From Streptomyces blattellae (GTDB lineage Bacteria; Actinomycetota; Actinomycetes; Streptomycetales; Streptomycetaceae): 64,000 bases of DNA. This document shows positions 1-8,047 of this stretch, one piece after another (within the stretch, counting starts at the first letter, position 1; the number at the start of each line of letters is the position of its first letter). A program made the position numbers and the translations under genes. The notes below the pieces were generated by a model. The model had not been told where the DNA came from. It worked only from the letters and a program-made list of their open reading frames with translations, and did not search any database. Where the stretch lies: assembly GCF_009709555.1 (NCBI RefSeq), contig NZ_WJBG01000113.1, forward strand, positions 1 to 64,000, read 5' to 3'.

Positions 1-24
1 GACGCTGTTGGTTAATTCGGGCCC
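1..24 (+). repeat. Left terminal inverted repeat of the IS
   Basis: These 24 bases are the exact reverse complement of 1763-1786. They start gacgctgttggttaattc and should be the transposase recognition end. The window begins here, so the true outer edge is not proven. Confidence 0.88.
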
Positions 25-31
25 GTGCGTG

Positions 32-74
32 ACGTCGGCTCCCAAGACCCGGTTGTGGTCTTGGGAGCCGACGT
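32..74 (+). other. Hairpin between IS end and transposase start
   Basis: An 18-bp perfect stem (32-49 pairing with 57-74) with a 7-nt loop sits just inside the left end and 6 bp before the transposase ATG. In several IS families such an inner hairpin ends or masks transcripts entering from outside, so the transposase is not made by read-through; that role here is inference. The stem extends to within 6 bp of the start codon, so it could also hide the start region in an external transcript. Confidence 0.7.
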
Positions 75-80
75 TGTCGT

Positions 81-1775
81 ATGGGGTGGGTGTCGATGTC
101 TATGCAGCCGAGCGGGCCGGGCGAGATTCCGGTGGAGACGGTGCGGGTGGCGCGGGCCGCGTTCCCGAAGGGGAGCCTGGCGATCCGCGTCCGGGACGAG
201 CTGGGACCGTTGTTCACCGACGAGGAGTTCGCGGATCTCTTCCCTGCGCGGGGGAAGCCTGCCTGGTCACCGGGGCGGCTGGCGTTGGTGCTGGTGTTGC
301 AGTTCGTCGAGGGTCTCACCGACCGGCAGGCCGCCGAGGCGGTGCGGGCGAGGATCGACTTCAAGTACGCCCTCGCGCTGGAACTGACTGATCCGGGCTT
401 CGACTTCTCGGTGTTGTCGGAGTTCCGCGACCGCCTCATCGAGGCGGAGGCGGGCAGGCGGGTGCTGGACGGCATCCTGGCCGCGGCCCGGGAGAAAGGA
501 CTGCTGAAGACGGCAGGCCGGGCCAGGACCGACTCCACGCATGTTCAGTCCGCGGCACGGGAGCTGTGCTGGCTGGAGATGGTGGCGGAGACGCTCCGTT
601 CGGCGTTGAACACGCTCGCGCAGGCTGCCCCCGACTGGCTGGTGGAGGTTGCCGAACCAGAGTGGTTCAGGCATTACGCCACCCGGGCCGAGGACTCCCG
701 GTTCCCCAAGGGCCAGGTCGGACGGGAGGAGGTCGGCAGGCGGATCGGGGCTGACGGGATGCGACTGCTTGAGGCCGTCTTCTCGCCCCGGGCGCCGGCC
801 GGGCTGCGGGAGCTGGAGCCGGTCCAGATTCTGCGGCAGATGTGGGTTCAGCACTTCCACCTGACCGGGGGCGAGGTGCGGCGGCGGGACCCAAAAGACC
901 GCCCGCCGGGCGCGACGCGCCTGGTCACGCCCTATGACCCCGAGGCGAGGGGCAGCAAGAAACGCGACATCCTGTGGGACGGATACAAGGCCCATCTCAC
1001 CGAGACCTGCGAGCCGGACACCCCGAACCTGATCACAAACGTGGCCACCACCGACGCCACCGTCCCGGACAGCGTGATGGCCGGCCCGATCCACGCCTCC
1101 CTCGCCGAACGGGACTGCCTGCCCGGCGAACACTGGGTCGATGCCGGCTACCCCAACGCCGCCCAGGTCGTGGCCGCCCGCAGCGAACACGGCATCGCTC
1201 TGCACGGCCCGATGGCGGCCAACACCACGGCCCAGAAGGACGGCCCCTACGGACAGGACGCCTTCACCATCGACTGGGACAAACAGCAGGTGACCTGCCC
1301 GGACGGTATTACCAGCACGCAGTGGCACCACCGGCACTCGCAGCACGGCCAACCCGTCATCCGGGTTCGTTTCAACCCGGCCGACTGCCGCACCTGCACC
1401 CACCTGCGTGACTGCGTCAGCTCACCGAAGGCCGAACGCCGGGAGATCACCCTGCGCCACCGCGCCGAACATGAAGCCGTCCAGGCCGCCCGGACCGAGC
1501 AGCAGACCGACGTGTGGAAGGAACGCTACAAGATCCGTGCCGGGGTCGAGGGCACCATTTCTCAAGGCCTCCAGCGCTGCGGCCTGCGCAGATCCCGCTA
1601 CCGGGGCCTGGCAAAGACCAGTCTCCAGCACCAGCTCACAGGCGCCGCCATCAACCTCACCCGCATCGACGCCCACCTCACCGGCACACCACGAGCCCGC
1701 ACCCGCACCAGCCACTTCGCAGCACTTCGCCCCGCCGACCAAGTCGACGGGGCGAAGCAACAGGGCCCGAATTAA
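81..1775 (+). CDS. IS1182-family DDE transposase
   Basis: This 564-residue protein should catalyse cutting and strand transfer of the surrounding IS. The RNase H-like catalytic residues are visible: Asp151 in ARTDSTHV, Asp354 in HWVDAGYPN and Glu490 in the RAGVEGTISQ context. The C-terminal part also has a Cys-rich stretch (DCRTCTHLRDC) common in this family. Length is normal for IS1182 transposases and there is no frameshift. No convincing ribosome binding site precedes the ATG at 81; an in-frame ATG at 96 is an alternative start. The hairpin directly upstream suggests weak or blocked expression from outside promoters. Confidence 0.88.
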   Translation: MGWVSMSMQPSGPGEIPVETVRVARAAFPKGSLAIRVRDELGPLFTDEEFADLFPARGKPAWSPGRLALVLVLQFVEGLTDRQAAEAVRARIDFKYALALELTDPGFDFSVLSEFRDRLIEAEAGRRVLDGILAAAREKGLLKTAGRARTDSTHVQSAARELCWLEMVAETLRSALNTLAQAAPDWLVEVAEPEWFRHYATRAEDSRFPKGQVGREEVGRRIGADGMRLLEAVFSPRAPAGLRELEPVQILRQMWVQHFHLTGGEVRRRDPKDRPPGATRLVTPYDPEARGSKKRDILWDGYKAHLTETCEPDTPNLITNVATTDATVPDSVMAGPIHASLAERDCLPGEHWVDAGYPNAAQVVAARSEHGIALHGPMAANTTAQKDGPYGQDAFTIDWDKQQVTCPDGITSTQWHHRHSQHGQPVIRVRFNPADCRTCTHLRDCVSSPKAERREITLRHRAEHEAVQAARTEQQTDVWKERYKIRAGVEGTISQGLQRCGLRRSRYRGLAKTSLQHQLTGAAINLTRIDAHLTGTPRARTRTSHFAALRPADQVDGAKQQGPN

Positions 1776-1786
1776 CCAACAGCGTC
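1763..1786 (-). repeat. Right terminal inverted repeat of the IS
   Basis: Exact reverse complement of bases 1-24. It follows the last 13 bases of the transposase frame, so the transposase ends just inside the repeat. Confidence 0.88.
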
Positions 1787-1824
1787 CGGTGTGGTGCCGG
1801 GCCCCTCGCGCCGGTCGCGTGGGG

Positions 1825-2343
1825 TTATTCGGAGGGTGCCCAGTAGTCACGCAGGGTGGCGGTGCCCGGTTCCAGGGACTTCCAGGAGCCCTCGAAGGTC
1901 AGGACCGCGAAGGCGGCGGCGGGGAAGCCGCGGCGGCCCAGCCGCTCAGGGGCGTCGCCCTCCGCTGAGCCCGCGAGGATCTCGGCGAGGCCCTGGACGC
2001 CCGGGTTGTGGCCGATCAGCAGGACGTTCTGCGCGTCGTCGGGGGTTTCGTTGAGCACGGCGATCAGCTCGCCGGGCGAGGCCTCGTAGACCCGCTCCTC
2101 ATAGACGGTTTTCGGCCGGTGGGGGAATTCCTGGACGGCGAGCTTCCAGGTTTCCCGGGTCCGGACCGAGGTGGAGCACAGGGCCAGATCGAAGGGGATG
2201 TGGGTGTCGGCGAGCTTGCGTCCGGCGACTGCGGCGTCCATGCGGCCCCGCTCAGCGAGCGGCCGCTCGTGGTCGGTCACCTGTGGCCAGTCGGCTTTCG
2301 CATGCCGGAAGAGGACGATCCTGCGGGGTTCTGCGACGCTCAT
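1825..2343 (-). CDS. SixA-like histidine phosphatase
   Basis: A 172-residue member of the histidine phosphatase superfamily. The RHG-type motif LFRHAKADWP near residue 14 supplies the phospho-accepting His and first Arg, and LIGHNPG further on supplies the second His. The short length without an inserted lid resembles SixA, which removes phosphate from phosphohistidine; the real substrate here is unknown. I chose the ATG at 2343, preceded by a GGGA ribosome site, over an upstream in-frame start at 2367. The IS lies directly downstream of its stop and may have removed its terminator. Confidence 0.8.
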   Translation of the reverse strand: MSVAEPRRIVLFRHAKADWPQVTDHERPLAERGRMDAAVAGRKLADTHIPFDLALCSTSVRTRETWKLAVQEFPHRPKTVYEERVYEASPGELIAVLNETPDDAQNVLLIGHNPGVQGLAEILAGSAEGDAPERLGRRGFPAAAFAVLTFEGSWKSLEPGTATLRDYWAPSE

Positions 2344-2408
2344 GCGTCCCAGCTTCGCATGAAACACGCCAACGGGCGCAGGGAGTTGACGGGCGGCTCA
2401 GCAGGTGC

Positions 2409-2615
2409 TCAGCGCGTGATCAGCTGCAGAATGTGCTCGAAGAGCCGGGTGATCGCCGGGTCTGTGGTCGCCGCCTGCGCGTCGGACGGGTTGAGTATCA
2501 GCAGGAACAGGGTGACGAACGCGAGCGCGGGGAGCGCCAGGGCCCACCAGGGCAACCTGATGTCCGGGCGGCCCGAGCGCGCCGGGTGGAGCCGGGTCTG
2601 CGTAGGGGCCGACAT
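2409..2615 (-). CDS. Small single-pass membrane protein
   Basis: A 68-residue protein of unknown function. A basic N-terminus (about 20 residues) is followed by one strongly hydrophobic segment (about residues 22-42) and a short polar tail, so it is probably an N-in membrane protein. The start ATG has a clear GGAGG site 5 bases upstream. It reads toward the phosphatase gene with about 65 bp between them, so co-transcription is possible. Confidence 0.65.
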   Translation of the reverse strand: MSAPTQTRLHPARSGRPDIRLPWWALALPALAFVTLFLLILNPSDAQAATTDPAITRLFEHILQLITR

Positions 2616-2832
2616 GACGCCTCCGTGAGTCTTCGAGTGATCGGTGCCCGCCGCTCGCGGTCACACCTCGAAGTTACGGACTCCCGGGCCCTCAACCCAT
2701 CCGGTGATCCACCCAGTTGACCCTGACACTCGCCCCCTAGGGGATGGTGGTGCTAACCCCACCATCGGGCCGGTGGGCGGTTCACGGCGAGGTGATCGTC
2801 AGGGCGAGGCGGACGTCGGGGCGAGGCAATCG

Positions 2833-2952
2833 TCAGGGCGAGGCGATCGTCGCAATGATCGCGATGACCACGAAGATGGCGAAGAACGAGCCGAAGACGA
2901 GCAGCAGCTTCCTCTGGCCGTTCGGCGGGTTGGGCTCAAGCACTGGCGACAT
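2833..2952 (-). CDS. Tiny membrane protein, SGM_5486-like
   Basis: A 39-residue protein with a polar N-terminus (MSPVLEPNPPNGQRK) and one hydrophobic segment reaching almost to the C-terminus. The N-terminal motif and size match, from memory, the SGM_5486 family of transporter-associated small proteins found throughout Streptomyces. Its role is not established. No transporter gene is adjacent in this window. The 3' end overlaps a short duplication: the motif tcgtcagggcgaggc occurs at about 2796 and again at about 2830. Confidence 0.65.
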   Translation of the reverse strand: MSPVLEPNPPNGQRKLLLVFGSFFAIFVVIAIIATIASP

Positions 2953-3364
2953 GCGCCAAGTCTCGCACGCGGCGAAGATCCCGGTCTGTGGGGGTCGGGC
3001 TCAGCGGGCCGCCTCGTCCCCGCCAGGGGCGCGGGGCCGTGTGGATGTGCGGCTACCGCCGCGCGGGCGACCAGCCACGAGCGGCCCACGGATGAGCGAC
3101 GGCCGATCGTGACGCTTCCCGCGGAGCGCTCAGCCCGCATCCCGACCGTGGTGAGGCCGGCGGGAACGCGCAGATGGAGACGCCGAGCAGCGGTGCCCGG
3201 GCTCAGGCGCCGCCGGCCGGTGCGGCGTACAGGCCGGCGCATCCGGCGAGACCGCAGACGCCGAGTGCGATCACGATCGGCCTTCATGGGGCAGCCGGGT
3301 GGCCACGCGCGGGATGACGAAGGCGAGCGGCACGCCATTCCGCTCCGGTGCCGTCCCGGGCGGT
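2953..3364. other. 412-bp stretch without a supported gene
   Basis: No frame here combines a good start, a ribosome site and a recognisable protein. It contains a degenerate copy of a dispersed Streptomyces repeat (3025-3084). Between about 3200 and 3340, minus-strand frames show short hydrophobic pieces broken by frame changes, which may be the decayed remains of a small membrane protein; this is a weak impression. Confidence 0.4.
3025..3084 (-). repeat. Degenerate dispersed intergenic repeat
   Basis: Contains aggggcgcgggg followed by a mutated tgcggctNcgccgcg palindrome and ggcgaccagccacga. These are, in reverse order, the same blocks as the copies at 16641-16719 and 18122-18240. It is the most diverged full-length copy in the window. 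Confidence 0.55.
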
Positions 3365-3718
3365 TCACAGCGCCCGCTTCCGGTGACTGACCCACACCGA
3401 ACGGACCTCTTTCCAGCATCGGCCGGTCAGCCGTACGGTCTGCGCGGGCCCGGCCTCGACCGCGGCACCGTCGCTGTCGACGTCCCACCAGCGGTCGCAC
3501 TCGATGTGCAGACGGACGCTGTCCGTTCGCGGATACGGGTTGTGGCAGAACGCGGTCACGTAGGAGCCGATGACCCTGCTGCGGCACGCGGCGCCGAACG
3601 GCTCCGGCGCGGTGGCCTTCCGTACCTTCACGCGCGCGTGGGGCATCGCCTCGTACGACAGGGAGAACACGAGAGCGACGGCGACGGTCACTGAGGCCAG
3701 GCTGCGGGAAAGGCGCAC
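3365..3718 (-). CDS. Small secreted protein with four cysteines
   Basis: A 117-residue protein of unknown function. The GTG start at 3718 is chosen because GAGGAGG lies about 9 bases upstream and the protein then opens with a basic residue pair and a hydrophobic core (about residues 7-22), which looks like a signal peptide. The mature part has four Cys (in AACRS, AFCHN, IECDRWW, GRCWKEV), enough for two disulfides outside the cell. Longer in-frame starts exist but would bury the signal sequence. Confidence 0.62.
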   Translation of the reverse strand: MRLSRSLASVTVAVALVFSLSYEAMPHARVKVRKATAPEPFGAACRSRVIGSYVTAFCHNPYPRTDSVRLHIECDRWWDVDSDGAAVEAGPAQTVRLTGRCWKEVRSVWVSHRKRAL

Positions 3719-3893
3719 AACGGGGACCTCCTCGGCCGTGCTGGGGAGGGAAGCGTGTGGTGAACGCGTAATCCAGGGTGTGCGGTGGCGGCCCTCCCCC
3801 GCCCGGCGGGTGGGCCGAACGGGTGACGCACCGAGGGCCCGCGTCCCCGGAAGGAACGCGGGCCCCTGGCAGATCGGTCGGATCGGTCGTGCG

Positions 3894-4661
3894 TCACGCG
3901 CCGATGGCGTGCAGACCACCGTCGACGTGGATGATCTCGCCCGTGGTCTTCGGGAACCAGTCGCTCAGCAGGGCGACGACGCCGCGACCGGCCGGGTCCG
4001 GGTCCTTCAGGTCCCATTCCAGCGGGGAGCGGGTGTCCCAGACGGACGCCAGGTCCGCGAAGCCCGGGATGGACTTGGCGGCCATCGAGCCGATCGGGCC
4101 GGCGGAGATGAGGTTGCAGCGGATGTTCTGCTTGCCCAGGTCACGCGCCATGTAGCGGCTGGTGGCCTCCAGGGCGGCCTTGGCCGGGCCCATCCAGTCG
4201 TACTGCGGCCAGGCGTACTGCGCGTCGAAGGTGAGGCCGACGACCGAGCCGCCGTTCTGCATCAGCGGCAGACAGGCCATGGTCAGCGACTTCAGGGAGT
4301 ACGCCGAGACGTGCATGGCGGTGGCGACCGACTCGAACGGCGTGTTGAGGAAGTTGCCGCCGAGCGCGTCCTGCGGCGCGAAGCCGATGGAGTGCACGAC
4401 GCCGTCGAGGCCGCCCAGCTCCTCGCCGACGATGTCGGCCAGGCGGCCGAGGTGCTCGTCGTTGGTGACGTCGAGCTCGATGACCTTGGTGGGCTTCGGG
4501 AGCTTCCGTGCGATGCGCTCGGTCAGGGTGGGCCGCGGGAACGCGGTCAGGATGATCTCGGCGCCCTGCTCCTGGGCCAGCTTGGCGGCGTGGAAGGCGA
4601 TGGAGGACTCCATCAGCACACCGGTGATCAGGACGCGCTTGCCGTCGAGAATTCCGCTCAT
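3894..4661 (-). CDS. fabI: Enoyl-[acyl-carrier-protein] reductase (NADH)
   Basis: A 255-residue FabI/InhA-type short-chain reductase that reduces the trans-2-enoyl-ACP double bond in the last step of each fatty-acid elongation round. The N-terminal nucleotide site has the FabI-specific form GVLMESSIAFHAAK instead of the classic TGxxxGxG. The catalytic Tyr-X6-Lys is visible in YDWMGPAKAALE. C-terminal IIHVDGGLHAIGA is typical for the actinobacterial subgroup. It follows fabG with 5 bp between the genes, so both are on one mRNA, the usual actinobacterial arrangement. Confidence 0.95.
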   Translation of the reverse strand: MSGILDGKRVLITGVLMESSIAFHAAKLAQEQGAEIILTAFPRPTLTERIARKLPKPTKVIELDVTNDEHLGRLADIVGEELGGLDGVVHSIGFAPQDALGGNFLNTPFESVATAMHVSAYSLKSLTMACLPLMQNGGSVVGLTFDAQYAWPQYDWMGPAKAALEATSRYMARDLGKQNIRCNLISAGPIGSMAAKSIPGFADLASVWDTRSPLEWDLKDPDPAGRGVVALLSDWFPKTTGEIIHVDGGLHAIGA

Positions 4662-4666
4662 GGTGA

Positions 4667-5371
4667 TCAGTGACCCATTCCCAGTCCGCCGTCAACGGGA
4701 ATGACGGCTCCAGTGATGTACGAGGCGTCGTCCGAGGCGAGGAATCGCACCGCGGCGGCGACCTCGTCCGGCTGCGCGTACCGGCCGAGCGGCACCTGCG
4801 ACACGATGGCGGCGCGCTGCTCGTCGGTGAGCACCTTCGTCATGTCGGTGTCGACGAATCCGGGCGCGACGACATTGAAGGTGATGTTGCGCGAGCCCAG
4901 CTCCCGGGCGAGGGAGCGCGCGAAGCCGACCAGGGCGGCCTTGGAGGCGGCGTAGTTCGCCTGACCGGGACCGCCGAGCAGCCCGACAACCGAGGAGATG
5001 AGGACGACACGGCCCTTCTTGGCACGCAGCATGCCGCGGTTGGCGCGCTTGACGACGCGGAAGGTGCCGGTGAGGTTGGTGTCGATGACCGAGGTGAAGT
5101 CCTCCTCGGTCATCCGCATCAGGAGCTGGTCCTTGGTGATTCCGGCGTTGGCGATCAGGACCTCGACGGGCCCGTGCGCGTCCTCGATCTCCTTGTAGGC
5201 CTGCTCCACCTGCTCGGGGTCGGTGATGTCGCACTTGACGGCGAGGACGCCGGCGGGCGGCTCACCGGAACGGTAGGTGATGGCGACCTTGTCGCCGGCG
5301 TCGACGAATGCCCGGGCGATGGCGAGGCCGATGCCCCGGTTGCCTCCGGTGACGAGAACCGAGCGGCTCAA
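4667..5371 (-). CDS. fabG: 3-oxoacyl-[acyl-carrier-protein] reductase
   Basis: A 234-residue short-chain dehydrogenase that reduces beta-ketoacyl-ACP with NADPH. It shows TGGNRGIGLAIA for cofactor binding, the NAG motif (ANAGIT), catalytic Ser-Tyr-Lys (SSVVG and YAASKAALVG) and a C-terminal PVDGGLGMGH. The TTG at 5371 is taken as start because AGGGTG lies 5 bases before it and family alignments begin with SRSVLVTGG; a longer version from 5401 adds ten poorly conserved residues. It is the first gene of the fabG-fabI operon. Confidence 0.94.
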   Translation of the reverse strand: MSRSVLVTGGNRGIGLAIARAFVDAGDKVAITYRSGEPPAGVLAVKCDITDPEQVEQAYKEIEDAHGPVEVLIANAGITKDQLLMRMTEEDFTSVIDTNLTGTFRVVKRANRGMLRAKKGRVVLISSVVGLLGGPGQANYAASKAALVGFARSLARELGSRNITFNVVAPGFVDTDMTKVLTDEQRAAIVSQVPLGRYAQPDEVAAAVRFLASDDASYITGAVIPVDGGLGMGH

Positions 5372-5493
5372 CGGATCACCCTTTCGGTAGCGGTCTGACA
5401 CACCCGCCTGAACACCTGGATGACAGGCGGCTTCCCTCGAAACCTATCGGTCCGCGGCAGTGGGTGCCGAAGACGACGGTGACAGGGCGAAGC

Positions 5494-5526
5494 GGTGCTG
5501 TCTGTAGGTTTTCCACAGACGGCACC
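5494..5526 (-). terminator. Hairpin terminator after vapC
   Basis: A 12-bp stem with one G-T pair (5494-5505 with 5515-5526) and a 9-nt loop lies 26 bp past the vapC stop on the minus strand and before the fabG start region. It would separate the toxin-antitoxin transcript from fabG. There is no clear T-run, as is usual in Streptomyces. Confidence 0.6.
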
Positions 5527-5552
5527 CTTTCGGGTACGTGTGCCTTGCGGGC

Positions 5553-5948
5553 TCAGTCCGTCATTCCTGGGGCATGGGCGGACAGGCCCTCGGCTCGTGC
5601 CGCGTCGAGCATCTTGCGGTCGTAGGTCACCAGCGCCGTCACATCGTTCCCCAGGGACAGCGCGCTGGCCACATGAACCGCGTCCAGCGTTCTCAGCCGC
5701 CCGACCAGTACGGCCGCGCTGTCACGCACCTCTCTGGTGAGGTGGATCTCCGTCACCTGGGCGTCCAGATCCTCCATCGCCTTCGGAAAGTGCCCCATGA
5801 GATCCAGGGTCCGTACCGTCTCCACGAAGCCGAGTGAGCTCGTGGCGAGCGGCACTACGGCTCGCCGCTCAAGGAAGGCGTCCAGCTCGGTCCAGTGGTT
5901 GCGGCGTGTCATCCATGTGACCAGCGCCGAGGTGTCCATGTAGATCAA
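5553..5948 (-). CDS. vapC: VapC-type PIN-domain toxin
   Basis: A 131-residue PIN-domain ribonuclease, probably cleaving tRNA or rRNA when free of its antitoxin. The four acidic residues of the metal site are visible: Asp5 (MDTSALV), Glu43 (FVETVRT), Asp89 (TLDAVHVAS) and Asp110 (TYDRKML), so the toxin looks active. The TTG start at 5948 overlaps the antitoxin stop (TTGA) and has GAGGAAG upstream, giving translational coupling. The antitoxin gene comes first, the normal order. Confidence 0.86.
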   Translation of the reverse strand: MIYMDTSALVTWMTRRNHWTELDAFLERRAVVPLATSSLGFVETVRTLDLMGHFPKAMEDLDAQVTEIHLTREVRDSAAVLVGRLRTLDAVHVASALSLGNDVTALVTYDRKMLDAARAEGLSAHAPGMTD

Positions 5949-6229
5949 CGGTCGTCTTCCTCGCGCTCAGCCAGAAGCAGCGCCAGGGGATCGACACCTT
6001 CGGGTACCTCGTAACGCGGCATGCTGTGACGGTCGACGGCGGTGAACGGCTTCAGTCTGATCTTCCCCTGGGCAACCAGGTGGGCGTACCGCTCCATGGG
6101 GCTACCGGCCGGGGACAGTATCGCGATCACATTGCCGTGTTTGGTGACCTGGATCGACTCCCCCTTCTCGACGCGGGCGAAGACAGCGCTCGGGTTGTGG
6201 GAGAACTCGCGGACGGAGATGGCACTCAT
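5945..6229 (-). CDS. Phd/YefM-type antitoxin
   Basis: A 94-residue antitoxin. The N-terminal half (SVREFSHNPSAVFARVEKGE, then VTKHGNVIAIL) is the Phd/YefM DNA-binding fold; the C-terminal half, rich in charged residues, should wrap the PIN toxin. AAGGAG sits 6 bases before the ATG. Two copies of a TGTACC-type site just upstream (6259-6289) are a likely operator for autorepression by the pair. Pairing of a Phd-type antitoxin with a VapC-type toxin is common in actinobacteria. Confidence 0.85.
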   Translation of the reverse strand: MSAISVREFSHNPSAVFARVEKGESIQVTKHGNVIAILSPAGSPMERYAHLVAQGKIRLKPFTAVDRHSMPRYEVPEGVDPLALLLAEREEDDR

Positions 6230-6258
6230 GACGGACTCCTTCGGTTCGAGACGGGTCC

Positions 6259-6289
6259 TGTACCCACATGCAAGCGATTGTACCTACAT
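6259..6289 (-). promoter_or_regulatory. Paired operator sites of the TA operon
   Basis: Two copies of TGTACC(C/T)ACAT start exactly 20 bp apart (6259 and 6279), two helical turns. The second copy contains the palindrome TGTA-CC-TACA. They begin 30 bp upstream of the antitoxin ATG, where the promoter should be, so binding by antitoxin dimers on one DNA face is a reasonable inference. Confidence 0.55.
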
Positions 6290-6315
6290 CCGGCCGCCTC
6301 CACTTGATTCCGCAC

Positions 6316-7446
6316 TCACCCGGTCGCGGGATTCCCGCAGCACTTCTTGTACTTGCGCCCTGAAACGCACCAGCAGGGCCCGTTACGCGGTGGCGGCCAG
6401 TCGACCGCCACCCCGCTCCGGGCGAGTTCGGCGGCGTAGGAGGAGCGGGTGCCCTGCTCGCCGCAGGAGCCGCCCTCCCGCTCCGCATGAGCCTCCAGCC
6501 CGGCGAGCGTGGCACGGCCGACGGCGAGCCGTACGGCACCCTCCTCCGACAGCTCCCGCAGGACGCTCTCGACCTGCCGCAGGTGGTCGGCGTGGTCGGT
6601 GCCGTACGCCGTGGCGGCCTCCGGCGAGCGCTGGAGCAGCCGCGTGAACTCCTCCGGCGGCCAGAACAGGACACAGGTCTTCAGGGTTCCGGTCCGCGCG
6701 GCCCGGTCGTCCTTCATGGCGGCGACGAGTTCCTCGATCTCGGCTTCCAGAAGCTCGCCCTCGCCGTTGCGCATCCGCCTGAGACGGATCGGGTCGTGCG
6801 CCTCGTCGAGCGGACGCACATCGCCGAACAGACCCGACTGGCGCCGGGCATGGAGCTCGTCGGCCACATCGTCCCAGTCGTCGTGCACGGCACAGGCCAG
6901 GCGCCGGGTCCGGTGGCGGGCAATGAACAGCGTCTCCAGATCGAAGCTGTCCGAGGACGCCTCGACAACATCCGCCGTGACCTTGGTTCCGGCGCCCAGG
7001 ACGTGCGTGACCCCGGCCGTGTACCACTCGGCCGCCGCCGCGTCGCCGTGCGACTCGAACACCTCGCCGACGAAGTTCCACGCGCCCGCGTCCCGGGGGT
7101 GGCGACCACGGAACGCGGCGGCTGCCGCACGCGCCTCCTCCTCACGTCCGGCGTCCCACAGCGCGCCGATACGGAAGGCGTCCACCAGGTCCGGTTCCTC
7201 GCAGCCACCGTCCTCGGGGCTGAGCAGCCGCCGGTAGAGGGCGAGAGCACGGTCGTACTCGTCGGCGGCACACCAGGCGTGGGCTGCTTCCAGGAGCAGT
7301 TCCTGGCGGTCCTCGGGGTAGCGCGCCACCAGCCGCTCGTACTCCTCGGCCTGCTGGGCGGGAGTGGGAGTGGGGGGCGCCGTCTGGCGGGGTGCGGGGA
7401 CCCTAGCGGTCTTGCGGGATTTCTTGGTCTTGCTCTTGCCGGCCAT
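6316..7446 (-). CDS. TPR-like protein with C-terminal SEC-C zinc motif
   Basis: A 376-residue cytoplasmic protein. A Lys-rich N-terminus and a proline linker lead to helical, TPR-like repeats (about residues 30-140, e.g. EEYERLVARYPEDRQELLLEA). The last 25 residues carry the SEC-C zinc knuckle (CWCVSGRKYKKCCG), the motif SecA uses to bind ribosomes and SecB. The middle is unassigned. The specific role is unknown; a link to translation or protein quality control is inference. An in-frame GTG at 7455 is an equally possible start, as neither has a good ribosome site. Confidence 0.75.
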   Translation of the reverse strand: MAGKSKTKKSRKTARVPAPRQTAPPTPTPAQQAEEYERLVARYPEDRQELLLEAAHAWCAADEYDRALALYRRLLSPEDGGCEEPDLVDAFRIGALWDAGREEEARAAAAAFRGRHPRDAGAWNFVGEVFESHGDAAAAEWYTAGVTHVLGAGTKVTADVVEASSDSFDLETLFIARHRTRRLACAVHDDWDDVADELHARRQSGLFGDVRPLDEAHDPIRLRRMRNGEGELLEAEIEELVAAMKDDRAARTGTLKTCVLFWPPEEFTRLLQRSPEAATAYGTDHADHLRQVESVLRELSEEGAVRLAVGRATLAGLEAHAEREGGSCGEQGTRSSYAAELARSGVAVDWPPPRNGPCWCVSGRKYKKCCGNPATG

Positions 7447-7597
7447 GGAACTCACGTTAGTGGGGCCCGGGTTGAAACAGCCAAGTCCTCCGAAAAGATC
7501 AGCAGCCCGGGTGGCCCCAGGTGGTCACCTTGCGCTACGAGGGAATCGACACCGTTTCCCTTCCCCTGGGCTTCGGTCAAGCGCGCCTTCGCCCCCC

Positions 7598-8047
7598 TCA
7601 AGCGGGCGCGATGACATCCAGGCGGGGGAAGTACGTCCGGTAGCGCGTCGCGTCACGGGTGAGCAGCCGGTGTCCGGCGACCGCCGCGTGCGCGCCGATG
7701 TAGAAGCCGGGCAGCGGCGCTCGCTTCCGCCCGCCGTTCGCCCGGTACCGCTTGAACGCCTTGCCCGCGAGGAACGCCGCGGCCCAGGGCAGGGGGTGGC
7801 GGTCGTAATCGTTGCCCAGCATCTCGTCGAGTCCCTCGATGGCGTCGAAGCCGACGGAGATCTCCGCGTAGACCACGGGGTTGATGACGAGGATGCCCTC
7901 GTCCCTGGCCTCGGCGATCCGCTGGGCGGACCACTCGCACCAGGCGGGGTCGCCGGTGACCACGTCCAGGATGACGCACGAGTCGACCAGTACGGCCGGA
8001 AGCGCGGGGTCGCCGACCAGGCGGGGCCGGGAAGGCTCATTCGCCAC
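7598..8047 (-). CDS. vapC: VapC-type PIN toxin lacking one conserved Asp
   Basis: A 149-residue PIN-domain protein. The GTG start at 8047 overlaps the antitoxin gene by 11 bp and has GGAG 7 bases upstream. The first acid (VLVDSCVILDV), the Glu (VVYAEISVGF) and the last Asp (LLTRDATRYRTYFP) are present. The third acid is normally in a PLPDFxIGAHA motif, but here it reads LPGFYIGAHA, with Gly at residue 114 (codon 7706-7708). That single change removes a metal ligand and probably cripples the nuclease while leaving the antitoxin-binding fold intact. Confidence 0.82.
   Translation of the reverse strand: MANEPSRPRLVGDPALPAVLVDSCVILDVVTGDPAWCEWSAQRIAEARDEGILVINPVVYAEISVGFDAIEGLDEMLGNDYDRHPLPWAAAFLAGKAFKRYRANGGRKRAPLPGFYIGAHAAVAGHRLLTRDATRYRTYFPRLDVIAPA

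Larger units (their letters stand above)
1..1786 (+). mobile_element. Complete IS1182-family insertion sequence
   Basis: The element is bounded by 24-bp terminal inverted repeats (1-24 and 1763-1786) that match at all 24 positions and encloses one transposase gene and an internal hairpin. The left repeat begins at base 1, so the target-site duplication on that side cannot be seen and the element may extend slightly outside the window. The right end lies 38 bp from the stop codon of the convergent phosphatase gene, so the insertion is intergenic. An intact reading frame and perfect repeats suggest a recent, possibly still mobile copy. Confidence 0.88.

Noticed and set aside
3200..3340. Short hydrophobic peptides on the minus strand
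   Set aside because: They lie in different frames with stops between them and have no start or ribosome site; at most the decayed remains of a gene.
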